Of a DNA stretch of 64,000 nucleotides, positions 1-10,344 are shown in pieces. Each line of letters begins with the position of its first letter. Positions within the stretch are counted from its first letter, which is position 1. Under the pieces are notes generated by a model. It made no database searches and had not been told where the DNA came from. It was given only the letters and a program-made list of their open reading frames with translations. The stretch is from Micropterix aruncella (taxonomy: Eukaryota; Arthropoda; Insecta; Lepidoptera; Micropterigidae). Both the position numbers and the translations under genes were made by a program. The DNA is taken from the NCBI GenBank assembly GCA_944548615.1, contig OX155967.1, positions 8,126,024 to 8,190,023 of the forward strand, given 5' to 3'.

Positions 1-598
1 TTTTCATTAGGCCGCCATACCTAAGCAACATATGTAAAAAACGTTTCTACTCCACCTTTTGCAGAGTAAAAACACCTACAGACTGGACTAATACAATTTT
101 ATGGGAATTTATATGGTATTGGCACTTTTTCATTTATCAAAAAAAAAAAACGTTTGAATGTAAAAAAAACTACATTTGATCATTTTAATGCTAAATTAGA
201 TAAGAAATAGCATCAAACATGCAACAACTAGCTAAACTAGCTAAAAAATTATGTTTAAGCTAGTTTTTAAGATAGTTAAAAAAAATAACTTAGCCTACCG
301 CCATACAGACGTTTGATTTTTCTTTTAAAAAGCTTTCTTGACGCTTCTTTAACCGGTTGGACGCCAACAATATATAGGCATTTTGCGTTGTTTGACATAT
401 CCGCGCTTAGCCGTTTCGGTCAGCCCCCACATACATATGTAATGTTTGGGACGCTGTAGCCAGGCGGCGGCGGCCAATGAGATACGACGAAATTAATGAT
501 ATAATAAGCGGCCGGGGCTACATTTCGTAGTATCTCAACGAGATAAACATATTTGGATTATTGAACAATATCTTTTAGTTTCTGAAGAAAAAATGTTC
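1..598. other. AT-rich intergenic stretch, no gene seen
   Basis: No coding exon is recognisable. From TTAA at 349-352 the sequence resembles the left end of the MITE at 34503 (TTAACCG followed within a few bases by GGACGCC), so part of it may be a degraded TTAA element. A GC-richer patch lies around 465-520. Confidence 0.4.
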
Positions 599-896
599 TT
601 AACCCCCCCGAGCCGTGAGATTTTGCAAGCGCATGTCTTTGAAAGACTATGTATAATTATGGAAATTTTAGATTTATTATGGCAGCTGACCAAAATATTA
701 ATTTCTCCCAAACCGTTGTTGCGATAATTAAAATAAAAACGTCGTTTTGTTCCCGATTAAATTTGATATTAGAATGTTTAAACTTAATTTTTGAAAACAC
801 TAAATATATATTTTTATTCACAATCAAATTTTACGAAAAATCGGATTTACACCGATAGTCTGAGTCCATCGGTCCCAACGAGGCTCGACGGGTTAA
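599..896. mobile_element. TTAA-flanked MITE, family B copy 1 (piggyBac-like)
   Basis: The segment begins TTAACCCCC and ends GACGGGTTAA, so it is bounded by the TTAA tetranucleotide and has CCC...GGG termini, the hallmark of piggyBac-type insertions. A second copy in the opposite orientation lies at 9196-9442. The two share the GTCTTTCAAAGACATGCGC-type block and the CCGATCGG/CGAGGC terminal block. No coding capacity, so it would be non-autonomous. The superfamily assignment rests on ends and target site only. Confidence 0.65.
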
Positions 897-1044
897 GTGC
901 TGCCAGCGCAGTGCGCGTACTGCAAAAATGCGGTGTTTTTTCCATTCGGCGTAAAAATTGTACCGCATCGCAGTACTAACAAGATTAATTTCTAGATAAG
1001 AGGGAATTCATTGAAAATCGATATTGTTAGTATTTATTTACAAA

Positions 1045-1265
1045 ATTGACCTAAGACACTTGCTTCCGACCGGTTAAATGAATATATCTCGCTTATTTAT
1101 TGAGGTTGAATAAAGATTATTGCAGTTTTGGAATCAGCGTGGTGATTATAGTCGGGGGATGTTAAAACATTGACAATGTAGAATACGTATGAATACCAGA
1201 AAAGTACCGTAATTTCAAGTTAATACCTTGCCTCTACGAAGGGACTACCGGGCACAAATTGAGGA
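1045..1265 (+). repeat. Dispersed repeat related to 20780-21200
   Basis: Contains a block with ATATCTCGCTTATTTATTGA, then AATAAAGATTATTGCAG, GGAATCAGCGTGGTGA and CATTGACAATGTAGAAT, and a downstream part with CTCTACGAAGG. The same blocks, in the same order, occur twice between 20780 and 21200. No coding sense. Repeat class not identified. Confidence 0.6.
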
Positions 1266-1457
1266 TCGTTGAGACCACCATAGAATAAATCATTGAACTG
1301 ATGATTAATCTCAGGATGGAATCAGATGATGAAATCCACCATCTGATGATGGTATTCCATTTAAATTGTGTATCCAATTTTATGCTATTGTAATTTGCCC
1401 AGATGTTGGAATTTTCAGGAATGGAACCCAGAGGGTTACAGACATTGCACCACGCAC

Positions 1458-1559
1458 CTGGTTATTTTTATCCCTCCGTTTCCTATAGTCGTCGTCATCG
1501 TAGTCCTCTGTGTCGCTGGATCGAGTGCTCATCTTTCGCGTATCCTTTTTCGGGGACAT
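1458..1559 (-). CDS. CEBPG: First coding exon of C/EBP-gamma-like bZIP factor (partial gene)
   Basis: Thirty-four codons run from an ATG at 1559 to a GT donor after a CAG codon (phase 0; donor reads GTGCGT). The peptide has a basic start (MSPKKDTRK), a Ser-rich and acidic stretch (SSDTEDYDDDD) and then YRKRRDKNNQ. That last block matches the first half of the basic region of C/EBP-gamma and of Drosophila Irbp18, where YR-K/Q-RR-D/E-(K/R)NN directly precedes the AVxxSR DNA-contact segment. The exon stops exactly before AV. The rest of the basic region and the leucine zipper must lie on exons to the left of the window; I see no match in 1-1457. Family members are short nuclear bZIP proteins that bind CCAAT/enhancer sites, mostly as heterodimers with C/EBP or ATF4. 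The frame stays open upstream of the ATG, so a longer N-terminus cannot be excluded, but this ATG fits family length. The CpG-rich 1560-1720 segment would be 5' UTR/promoter. Confidence 0.72.
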
Positions 1560-1800
1560 GTCGCCGAAACAGTCGTTTGTAAAAATCATTAAAACACAAA
1601 CACGATCTTCGGGAATCCTTCTGTTTATTTGCTGAAACGCGCGACGAACCACAAAATGAGAAAATAACGCGAACGCGACAAACAAAATACAAATCCGTAC
1701 GACGCAATCACTGATCGTGCACTGATCATATAAATAGACAGGTCTCTGAAGCTGGCGCCAGAAAACGGTATATATAAACATAAACACATATAGCAAGCCA
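1560..1800 (-). promoter_or_regulatory. Probable 5' UTR/promoter region of the C/EBP-gamma-like gene
   Basis: Just upstream of the proposed ATG the sequence is richer in CpG (runs such as GACGAAC, ACGCGAACGCGAC) than the AT-rich flanks. No unambiguous TATA box or initiator can be fixed, and the transcription start is unknown. Confidence 0.35.
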
Positions 1801-1924
1801 ATATGAATCCACCAATGACAACGCGTGAATTATGCTACAACTAAAAATAAATATTAAGGCTCCCGCGGTAAATACAAATTATGCCTGTCATATTTAACGG
1901 ATTAAGCAATAGACCGAATCGGAT

Positions 1925-2545
1925 ACTCAAATTTTAGTCTGGCAATGATCGAGAATCATAATTTAGGAGGTTCGAAATTTTACTATGCAAATTTTACTTA
2001 TCGCCGAGGCGGCTCAAACTTTGGTCTGACAGATATCGAGAATCCCACTTTTGGAGTTTCATAATTTACTATACATAGCTGATAATATTAAACATCACAT
2101 ATAGAAAGTACATTAGTGCGTTATTTTTAAAATTAGAGATATTAATTCCCAAACTTGGGTCCGTGCATCGCCGATGTTAGTATGTCGAGGCGGCCGCTCA
2201 AACTTCGGTCTGGCAGATATCGAGAATCCCACTTTTTGAGCTTCAAAAATTTACTATACATAGCTGATGATATTAGACGTCACATATAAAAAGTGCATTA
2301 GGGCGTTATTTTTTAAATTCGAGATATTAATTCCCAAACTTGTGTCCGCGTATCGCCGATGTTAGTATGTCGAGGCGGCCGCTCAAACTTCGGTCTGGCA
2401 GATATCGAGAATTTTACTTTTGGAGCTTCAAAATTTTACTGTATGATATTATACATCACATATAAACAGTGCATTAAGGCGTTATTTCTTAAATTGAATA
2501 TATCAATTCCCAAACTTGGACCCGCGCATCGCCGATGTTAATATG
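1925..2545 (+). repeat. Tandem array of about 185-bp units
   Basis: The block GGTCTG(A/G)CAGATATCGAG recurs at 2023, 2207 and 2392, a spacing of 184-185 bp, with a degraded further unit from about 1925. Each unit carries TTTACTATACATAGCTGAT, a CACATATA segment and CCGATGTTAGTATGTCGAGG. The units are imperfect and lack coding sense. An inverted copy follows at 2546-2760. Confidence 0.8.
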
Positions 2546-2765
2546 CAGTAGTCGAGGAAACCGCCTCGAACATTGCATACTAACATCGGCGATGAGCGGG
2601 CCCAAGTTTGGAAATTAATATCTCTAATTTTAAAAATAACGCCCTAATGTACTTTCTATATGTGATGTTTAATATTACCAGCTACGTATAGTAAAATTTT
2701 GAACATTCTAAAGTGGGTTCCTCCATGGCTGCCAGACCGAAGTGTGAGCATCGGCGGGCCTCGGG
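2546..2765 (-). repeat. Inverted copy of the 185-bp repeat unit
   Basis: Reading the minus strand from about 2760 gives the same order of blocks as in the direct array (GGTCTGGCAG, TTTACTATACGTAGCTG, CACATATAGAAAGTACATTA, CCGATGTTAGTATGC). The array plus this copy makes a large imperfect inverted repeat with its centre near 2545. Confidence 0.75.
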
Positions 2766-2939
2766 GCCTCGAGTTCAAACTGAGTATTAATATTTCCAAT
2801 TTAATAAAAGTATTTCATGCAGTTTTTTTATTCAGCATTAAATATAATACAGAAATAAACAATTGAGATATTAGTTGCTTTTCGCAGAAAGCCGAAAAAG
2901 TCATACTGACATGATGGACGATTTACAATTATAGTGTTG

Positions 2940-3360
2940 GTGTCTCTGTTAAAAAATATTCCTCACATTGGTTAACCTGCAAAACGCAAATTTTTATCTG
3001 CTTGTGATTGGTTTAAGCCTCGGCTGTGATTGGCTTAAACCTTTAGCCAATAAGATGCAATTAGTTTTGTTGCTGGCGAAGGCGCCAGGTTCATTCCGGT
3101 TAAATAGACGCAATCACCGAACACAGCAACGCAATCTGACGTTTGCATTACGTCACGCACGCAATGTTGTGCAATATCTCAAAATTATCGTACTTTTAAA
3201 CATTGGTTCTAGTACTCGTAGCCACTCTCGTACAGTCACTGATCATTGGTACCAGCAAGGTACCAGTTTGGTACCAGTGACTCGTACCAAGAACACCGGC
3301 ACGGTAGCGCCCAACGCTAAAGCCGGGCTAAAGCTGCTCGCCTAAAATCAATTTTTGCAG
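2940..3360 (+). promoter_or_regulatory. CCAAT/ATTGG cluster with a CRE-like site (speculative regulatory region)
   Basis: Within about 110 bp there are three ATTGG boxes (near 2967, 3007 and 3028) and one CCAAT (near 3046). A TTAAATA stretch follows near 3100 and a CRE-like TTACGTCA near 3148. This is unusually dense for the window and looks like a promoter. Downstream, 3281-3345 weakly resembles the 5' end of a histone H3 coding region (CTCGTACCAAG, then ACCGG, GCGCCC, AAAGCCG) but the frame is not conserved. It could instead be an upstream element of the bZIP gene or repeat sequence. Confidence 0.25.
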
Positions 3361-3589
3361 CGGCCGCTGATAAAGAGCGAGTTTGAATCGTTTGTTGCAA
3401 AAACAACCAGTCAATTTTAAAGATTTCAGCAATTTTAAAGATTTTTCCAAGCTCTATCGAATGTCGAAATTAATTTTACAAGATAGCCCAATCCTTTATT
3501 TGTGGTTGGAGAGTGACTTAATTTAATTCCATGTGGTCTTTTTTAATGTATGTTGTTATTAATGACATTTTTAACGAGTAAATACACAT

Positions 3590-3815
3590 ATTGCTTTTAA
3601 CAAGTAATAAGTTAGTTCTCTTTACCAAAACCTACTGTGCCAAAACAAATACAATTGTTTTTCTTTAAAAACATGGCCATATCTACATATTCTCATTAGA
3701 AAAACTCACTTTTAAGTATGTTTTTTGAATTAAAACTTTTTCCGAAATTAATCATGATAAACAAAAAAAAATGCAAAAAGATGCTACACGCCTTTTATCC
3801 TTCAAATTTCATATC
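3590..3815 (+). repeat. Dispersed repeat, copy 1 (pair with 8230-8475)
   Basis: Shares CAAGTAAT, AAGTTCTCTTTACCAAAA, TTTGTTTTTCTTT, CTCACTTTTAAG, CATGATAAACAAAAAAA and ATGCTACAC in the same order with 8230-8475. Non-coding. A second shared block, at 4853-4913 here and 8513-8553 there, shows that the two loci are copies of one longer unit and that later insertions interrupt the first copy. Confidence 0.65.
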
Positions 3816-4378
3816 CAGAGTCTCTACCTATGTAATTGATGTTTTTTTCAAGCTAGCCACTTTGAACTTGGATAACCTGGGTTTGAGTTGGAATTACCAA
3901 TTCAAATAATTTTAATTCAAAGCCATGTTATTCTTTTTTAACAATCAGCTGTTTATTTCTTTTTCCGTCTTTGTTTTTCTCTAATATTTTCGTTTGTGGC
4001 TCAACCACGGTAAAGTTGAAAATTTGCATTTTTGTCAAATATGAGATAATGTGCCGGTGTTTTCTATTACAGCTTCTTGCAGTCTGGCTATACAGTTACC
4101 GTATATGTGTACTGTTAAGAACTGCAAACAATGATGGAGACGCTCGTGATTAAATAACTGGTCAATCGCTCATCGCCACTGCTCTGCATGACAATGTATA
4201 ACCACATATTTCACTGCAAATAGTCACAAAGTTGCAGCTGGACACTTTGGTCACCCACCTACTTGCCACACCTTGCTCCAATAGTTTTTTTTTCAGAATT
4301 TAGATAACTTTTTACAAGGGAAAAAAATCTGGTTCCTGTCCACAAAGGTTTTACAGCAGTCAAATTAGGCAACTCCCA

Positions 4379-4643
4379 TTAACCCCTAGAGCCCCAATTG
4401 GCCGATATCGGTCACAACATGATTCAGCGTGACGGCCCCGTTTTAATTTTATTTTAATTTGTTTTATTTTATTATGTTTTATTATGTTAATATGTTTTAT
4501 TTTAATTATGGGTACAGTGGTTTGGCAGTAATTAATGTTTTGGTGAAACAGTGTCATAATTCAATTTTTTTACTAATTTTTACTAAATTTTTTTGGGACA
4601 TGAACTTGTCAATTGGCTGATGGGCCGAGGCCTGAAGGGTTAA
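4379..4643. mobile_element. TTAA-flanked MITE, family A copy 1 (piggyBac-like)
   Basis: Bounded by TTAA on both sides, beginning TTAACCCCTAGAGCCCC and ending CTGAAGGGTTAA. Inside are GGCCGATATCGG near the left end, an AT-rich core built of TTTTATTATG repeats, and CAATTGGCTGATGGGCC near the right end. A close copy lies at 7067-7313. Non-coding. Confidence 0.7.
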
Positions 4644-4852
4644 AATGACAAATCTGCATAAATAATAGGGGTCAATATTTCTATTAATTAAATATGTATT
4701 TTTCATGCAAAGTTTTTGGCCTTAAATTTCCTTTATACGACAGCAACTTCATAGGTAAGGACCCAATATAAGACCCAATATAAAAAGCTGCTTGCCGAAG
4801 TTTTATAAAAACTTTCATCCCAGTTTTTCAAGTGTCAACTGTTCTGAATGTG

Positions 4853-4913
4853 TCATACTCAGTTTTCAGTGTCAAACTGAGATCAGCCCTATGATTCAGG
4901 AGGGATGAATTCT
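4853..4913 (+). repeat. Second block of the 3590/8230 dispersed repeat
   Basis: GTGTCAAACTGAGAT followed by GCCCTATGATT and GGAGGGATGAAT matches 8513-8553 in order and spacing. It is followed by a short CTT microsatellite at about 4912-4930. Confidence 0.55.
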
Positions 4914-5010
4914 TCTTCTTCTTCTTTTCCTTATGGCAATTCCACGCAGCTAAGGTGCTGGTGATTTTGTCCAGTTTGTATGTATCACAGACTAGGGAAC
5001 TAGGTATGTA

Positions 5011-5487
5011 GACGGGCGTAGCTATAGCTTTCAAATGGGAGGGGGGGGGGGTCCGCGGGTACGAAAATGTACAAAGATAAACTAGTTATTGGCCGGACTT
5101 CACGCAGAAAAAAGCAAAATTCTAACTCCAATCACAGTTATTCAAAAATTACGTAAACATAAAAATACATGCAAATTAATCGCAGACAAATGATACTTTA
5201 CTTTAAGTACCTACCTTTAAATAAAATAAGTTCTGTAACCACATGGTCAATGAAAGGGTACATGGTACATTTCTACTGTAATATATTTCGGCAGTTTCTC
5301 CTGGAGCATTGCTGCGCTGGGTTTGCCTTTCAGTCGTTTTTGGAACAATTATGTCACTTGAACTCATCTGCTTTGCTTACTCGAAAAGAATGGTGAACTC
5401 ATTTTCGCTCCGAATATTTTGTCGTATGCTAAGGGGGGAGGGGAGGGGGGTCCGGACCCCTTAAACCACCCCTTATATACGCCCATG
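5011..5487. mobile_element. hAT-like MITE with 8-bp target duplication GGTATGTA
   Basis: GGTATGTA occurs immediately left (5003-5010) and right (5488-5495) of the segment. Between them the ends are imperfect inverted repeats (left GACGGGCGTA, right TACGCCCATG). A G-rich run lies near the left end and another near the right. Eight-bp duplications are typical of hAT transposons. No transposase coding is seen, so it is non-autonomous. Confidence 0.7.
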
Positions 5488-5489
5488 GG

Positions 5490-5989
5490 TATGTATATTG
5501 TTGCCGAGAGGATGTATACTGTTATGTTAGTATCTACCTACAAAAAGACAAGGGACATCACAGTAACATACACAAAACATGGATACTAAATATATAATGA
5601 AATATTAGGTTTTTTTTTTGTTTGTTTGAGGGAAAGAAAAAAGAGGGTCAAGGTCCCTAATAAATCTGTGGTCAGGGTAGAGAAGTACTTCTGGGGGCGG
5701 CGCCGCTCCCCGCCGCCCACCGAGAGCGGGCCCATCCCCTGGCTTCCGCCGCACTGAGAATGTGTCGACCATCGACGTCAAGTTGCTGCCATAAGCTCGC
5801 CGTATTCAGCGACCTTTTCCACAGCCCACCGCGTCAACGGGGCCACACTAGTTCCCTAATAAGTCTGAGGGGGCCACATTTCCATCGGCCTGATGTCGCA
5901 AGGCGGACTCAGTCCCAGACGGCAACGAAGGGACGTCACCTCTCCCAGAAGAAATTTCGGGATATTTAAGTTAATAAATTTAGTGATGA
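5490..5989. other. Gene-free stretch with a GC-rich block at 5690-5970
   Basis: The first 200 bp are AT-rich. From about 5690 the sequence becomes GC-rich (CGCCGCTCCCCGCCGCCC and similar). It abuts the 3' end of the LINE that follows and may be part of a retroelement, but I recognise no protein motif in it. Confidence 0.35.
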
Positions 5990-7066
5990 CTCAATAGATT
6001 TTTATGGAATCGGACGCTAAGAGGATATCGATTTTGGTAGGAGTTCGGTTTTCAATTGAATGAGGTTGGGGATGAAGGAAGGAAAGTTATTAAGGAGAGG
6101 GCAGTTAAAGAAGAGATCGCACGGAAGGAATTATATTTATACGATATAGGTGAGCGGGCGTTGAGCAGTGGCCTATGCGCATTTTGCAGATTGTGGAGAT
6201 CTAATTCCGCTTAAAAGGTTTTTTATAAAACCAAGGTTCGCTGTGAAGGTGGGGATTTATTGAAAAATAGTGTTGGCCTTTTGACTTGCAGGAAGAGTGC
6301 CAACTTCTCTTCCAGCAGTCCTTCATACCTTCTTCAATTTGGGGGAGAATGTCGGATACAAGGATTTTAATTCGGAGGAAGATCCCCCTAGAACGGGCCT
6401 CATTCGCCAACACATCCGCTGATTCGTTGCCGGCTATTCCTGAGTAGGCAGGAATCCACGTGAGTACCACTTCATCCCCTCTCTCTCTGCCAGTGCGGAA
6501 CAGGGTTCGGATCTGGTTTTCCAGGCGAGTAGGGCGATGTGTGATGGCAGGATTACTTAATTTCTCTACCAGACTTAGAGAGTCGCTAAAAATGGCACAT
6601 CTGGTAGGATAAGATGTACTCGAGGGCTTTCAGGAGGGCAACACTTCCAGCGGTGTAAATTGATGCTTGGCTGTGTAGTTTATAGGTCAAGGGGACTCTG
6701 CAGTTGTGGTGAAAAATTCCCACGCCCAGCTTCTGACTTGGAGCCGTCTGTAAATATGAGGTCCCAGCCAGGGAACCTGGATGATACAAGGTCCAAAAAT
6801 ATAGCGTTATTTAGAGGGGATGGGAGCTGCCCTGCTGGGATTTCATCACAACAGTTTGGGAGAAGATATCCGGGGTAGTAATTCTGTCGCCGAAGGTAAG
6901 ATGAAAATGTGGGAGGAGAGCATTCCTGTGCACAACGTCCTGGAGGCGATGTAGTTTCCTATGGCTAACGCAGAGGGCTGGGGCTTTGCTATTTGGAGTG
7001 CTACTCAGTAATTCAGAAAGGAGGGTGATTTTTAGGATGAGAGGGTGGTTGATGAGCTGAAGGTGT
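5990..7066 (-). mobile_element. LINE fragment: RNase H domain and 3' end (I/jockey-like)
   Basis: Translation of the minus strand in several frames gives, in order, IFTDGSKSEAG (about 6760), YTAGSVALLKALEYI (about 6640), then LTWIPAYSGIAGNESADVLA (about 6400-6465) and a C-terminal remnant ending near FFNCP. These are the standard motifs of the RNase H domain of I-clade and related LINEs: TDGS, the E-bearing ALLKAL helix with the Glu lost here, and the H/D-bearing WIPxHSGIxGNExAD with His replaced by Tyr. Frameshifts and stops break it, so it is a dead 5'-truncated copy. Its upstream end touches the TTAA MITE at 7067. Confidence 0.8.
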
Positions 7067-7313
7067 TTAACCCCTAGAGCCCCAATCGGCCGATATCGGC
7101 CACAACACGATTCAGCGTGACAGCCTCGTTTTAATTTAATTTGTTTTATTTTATTATGTTTTATTATATTAATGTTTTATTTTAATTATGGGTACAGTGG
7201 TTTGGCAGTAATTCATGTTTTGGTGAGACAGAGTTATAATTCCATTTTTTTACAAAAATTTTTTGGGACATCAACTTGTCAATCGGCTGAGGGGCCAAGA
7301 CCTGAAGGGTTAA
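7067..7313. mobile_element. TTAA-flanked MITE, family A copy 2 (piggyBac-like)
   Basis: Same termini and internal order as the copy at 4379: TTAACCCCTAGAGCCCC, CCGATATCGGCC, an AT-rich TTTTATTATG core, GGCTGAGGGGCC and GAAGGGTTAA. The two copies are colinear on the plus strand and differ by point changes and small length changes in the core. Confidence 0.7.
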
Positions 7314-7728
7314 TGTAAAATCTATCTGCCAGTAGTTGGCATCGGAGGTGCATTAGTTAGTAGGATGAATCTCGGCTAGTAGGATGTGACGTTGCCGCTA
7401 CCAATATAATTCTTGCGTGCCTGGACGACGGCCACTTGATGACAGTGTACACTTGACGACGTCAAGTGTAACGCAACTATCCAGTCCGGTCGTGTTGCAA
7501 GAATGGATTTGGTCCACGGATTCGGTCCGCCGTACCAAATCCGAGCGTCTGTTACGGCTATTATGAGCGCTCTACAAATTGGACAACATATCTGCCATTA
7601 TTATAATATCTTTGATATCTACTATTGCCTATGTCTCTCTCGCTCTATCCCATACATCTTCACGTCAGTGGTGCCGACTTGCTTCCACCTGGCTATGCGG
7701 CCCAACATCGGCTGAGTAGGGGTCTTTA

Positions 7729-7953
7729 TGCCGCATCCACAGGTTCGCCACAAACCGATTGTACAAACACTTGATTAGCTCACAAGCGTGTGGATGGCTC
7801 TCGAGGGTTTGCCACAAGCTTCCTTTGATTTGCGCACAAAACAGACACTCGATCGGTTAGGCGGCAAGCGCTAGCAAACCTACACAAGCCAAGCCAAACG
7901 CCGGATCCACACGTTTAAATTTACCAAGGATTTGCAAGCGTGTGGATGCAGCA
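7729..7953. mobile_element. Harbinger-like MITE with TTA target duplication
   Basis: TGCCGCATCCACA at the left end and TGTGGATGCAGCA at the right end are inverted repeats with one mismatch. Each is bordered by TTA (7726-7728 and 7954-7956). A 3-bp TTA/TAA duplication is typical of PIF/Harbinger elements. Internally it has several imperfect GTGTGGAT-type copies. No coding sequence. Confidence 0.6.
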
Positions 7954-8229
7954 TTACAAAAACCGCTAATGTCCAGTATAATTCGTTTACATACCAATGC
8001 TCAGTAAGTCATAGATATGTTACATAATAAATGGTAAGTTACTCAACTTTGTTACTCAATCAGTGGTCGAGGCATAAAATTTAACTACAACGGTTACTTC
8101 CAAGTTACTTCCACAGGATGCGATAAATCAAATTTATGTTGTGTATTTACTTGATTTATTTCATACCATGTATAGCAAAAGATTTTTTAATATTTTCGTA
8201 TTTAATTTAATGCCGTTTTGTTTTATTCA

Positions 8230-8553
8230 ATTATAATGCTTTCAACAAGTAATCATTAAGTTCTCTTTACCAAAAATAATCCATTTGTTTTTCTTTTAAA
8301 GATTTTATGTAGACTTTTTCCTATGTGGACTATGTAGACTTCCTTTCCTATGTAGACTTTTTTCTCACTTTTAAGAAAGTATTTTTAATAAAAACTTTTC
8401 CGAAAAATATTTCATGATAAACAAAAAAAAGTAAAAATATGCTACACCCTTTTTTCACACAAATTTCATAATAAGAAACTGTTTGTGAAAAACTTTAATA
8501 CCACTTTTCTGAGTGTCAAAACTGAGATGGGCCCTTATGATTTGGGAGGGATG
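8230..8553 (+). repeat. Dispersed repeat, copy 2 (pair with 3590-3815 and 4853-4913)
   Basis: Uninterrupted version of the repeat whose other copy is split between 3590-3815 and 4853-4913. A short internal triplication of TATGTAGAC occurs near 8307-8357. No coding sense. Confidence 0.6.
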
Positions 8554-8559
8554 AATAAA

Positions 8560-9195
8560 CAACTATAATTCGAAAAACGTAAAATTCAAAATAGGTGGAA
8601 GTGATGGACCCCAACTGACAGCACAGTTTAATAAATTAAAAAAGAAAAAAAAGGCGAAAGGATCTAATTTCTGCCACAAGCAGTGAAAATCAATAAACAA
8701 ATTATTCAATCTGACTTGCAGAGATTTACTGGCCTGTAGTTTCTAATAGAAGCTTAATACTAGTAGAAGTATACCAGTCAGAAGGTCATATATATTTTTT
8801 TTTTTTTATTATTAACTAAATAGCATATAAGATAGCATTTTTTTATTAACTAAAGCATATAAGAAGAAAAAAACAGAATAATTTAGTGAATGATTTATTT
8901 ATTTATATATTCTTAACTTAATGTATAAGATAAATGAGTCCTTCGTCCGACATTAACCACATTTCAAATTCAATTATATTCTCTATTTGCAGCGCGAAAT
9001 AAATATCAGTACAGCATGACTAGGAACAGGTGATCTCGTAAGTTTCGCCGACCGTATACACACCACACGCCGAGGGCAGTTGTTAATTTAAATTATTAAT
9101 TTATCTAAAGGGGTTTTTAATTCGTTCACCATTACTTCGGCGTCTAGACTGGCCTTTTATTACCAAAAACGCTTAAATATATGTCGTAACAAACA
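8560..9195. other. AT-rich stretch, no feature recognised
   Basis: Contains homopolymer A/T runs (for example 8797-8808) but no exon, repeat partner or motif that I can support. Confidence 0.4.
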
Positions 9196-9442
9196 TTAAC
9201 TCCTCGAGCCTCTGAGGGACCGATCGGACTTAAAAGTAAAAGCACAATTGCGCCTCGTTGGGACCGATCGGACTCTAAAGTTAGTATTCTAAAGTTCTAA
9301 TATGCAACAATACTGAAATGCAACAAGGGTTTGGGAGAAATTAATATTTTGGTCGGCCGGCATAATAAATCTAAAATTTCCATAATTATACATAGTCTTT
9401 CAAAGACATGCGCTCGCGAAATCTCGCAGCTCAAGGGGTTAA
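9196..9442. mobile_element. TTAA-flanked MITE, family B copy 2, inverted
   Basis: Begins TTAACTCCTCGAGCC and ends CAAGGGGTTAA. Read on the minus strand it matches 599-896: end block with the TCTCGC motif, GTCTTTCAAAGACATGCGC-type block, TAATTATGGAAATTTTAG and ACCGATCGG blocks. Carries a duplicated GGACCGATCGGACT inside. Confidence 0.65.
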
Positions 9443-9985
9443 AGAAATTCAGTATCTTTTTATGAATGCCTTGTGCATTCTATAACTATATTTAGCATAT
9501 TTCAATAGAGTAAATCCAACTTTGATGATTTTAAAAATAATAATAAAATAAGCGAAAACTAAAAGATTTCAAATTTGGATTTTTGTAACAAAAACAATAT
9601 ATACCTAGTTTTTCAAGTTATATGTGTCTTAAAATGTGATAATAAAGTAAAATTATTGTCTTCTCGAACTTATTGCATAGGTAGTGATTTTAAGCCTGGA
9701 TCACATTATAAAGAGCGACTTATAAAATATATTTAATTCACCCAATAGTCGCTGTTGAAATATTTATTTACTAGAGTCGGAGAGTTCCTTGTTTTTTTAA
9801 TTTTATTTTAGGAAATTGTATCGAAATTGTATGGACTTTTAAAAATAATTCTATAACTAATTATGAACTTTTTAGGTAAGGACAGACTTAGCCCACGTAC
9901 GCAACAAGTGCAAAGCATCATGATATCAATGTCCGGACCCGTGGATTTGCATGAACACAGATGACTTAGAAACATACTTATCATA

Positions 9986-10336
9986 TACAAGTGTTGGCTC
10001 AATCGATTGAATATTTCAATCGACTAATCAATCACGATTGATTTAGTCGCGACTAACGTTAATCACAATTGAAGTAATCGAGACTAAATCCATTAGTCGT
10101 TAATTGTCAATCGTCAATGTGGCACCGACCGCCCCGACCGACGAAAAAACGCAAAACTGAAGTTGACCGCTGTCGAGAAAATCAATCGTCAATGTTTAAT
10201 CGTCAATCGTGACTAACGATTGAAACTAATCAATCGTTAGTCGCCGATTGACGATTACACAAATCAATCGTGTCGTCAATCGCGATTAACGTATTCTATC
10301 GTCAATCGTTAGTCGACTAAATTTTGCCCAACACTG
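9986..10336. mobile_element. hAT-like MITE with exact 8-bp duplication TTATCATA
   Basis: TTATCATA flanks the segment at 9978-9985 and 10337-10344. The right end reads TTTGCCCAACACTG and the left end carries AGTGTTGG, the usual hAT terminal motif. The body is packed with more than twenty variants of AATCG/CGATT (TCAATCG, CGATTGA, AATCGT), giving many alternative short hairpins. No transposase. Confidence 0.75.
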
Positions 10337-10344
10337 TTATCATA

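Noticed and set aside
1560..1796. Long N-terminal extension of the bZIP exon
   Set aside because: The frame is open, but the encoded residues are hydrophobic and unlike the family. It probably is 5' UTR.
3281..3345. A functional histone H3 gene
   Set aside because: Only short nucleotide matches exist, no conserved frame and no ATG. At best it is a decayed relic.
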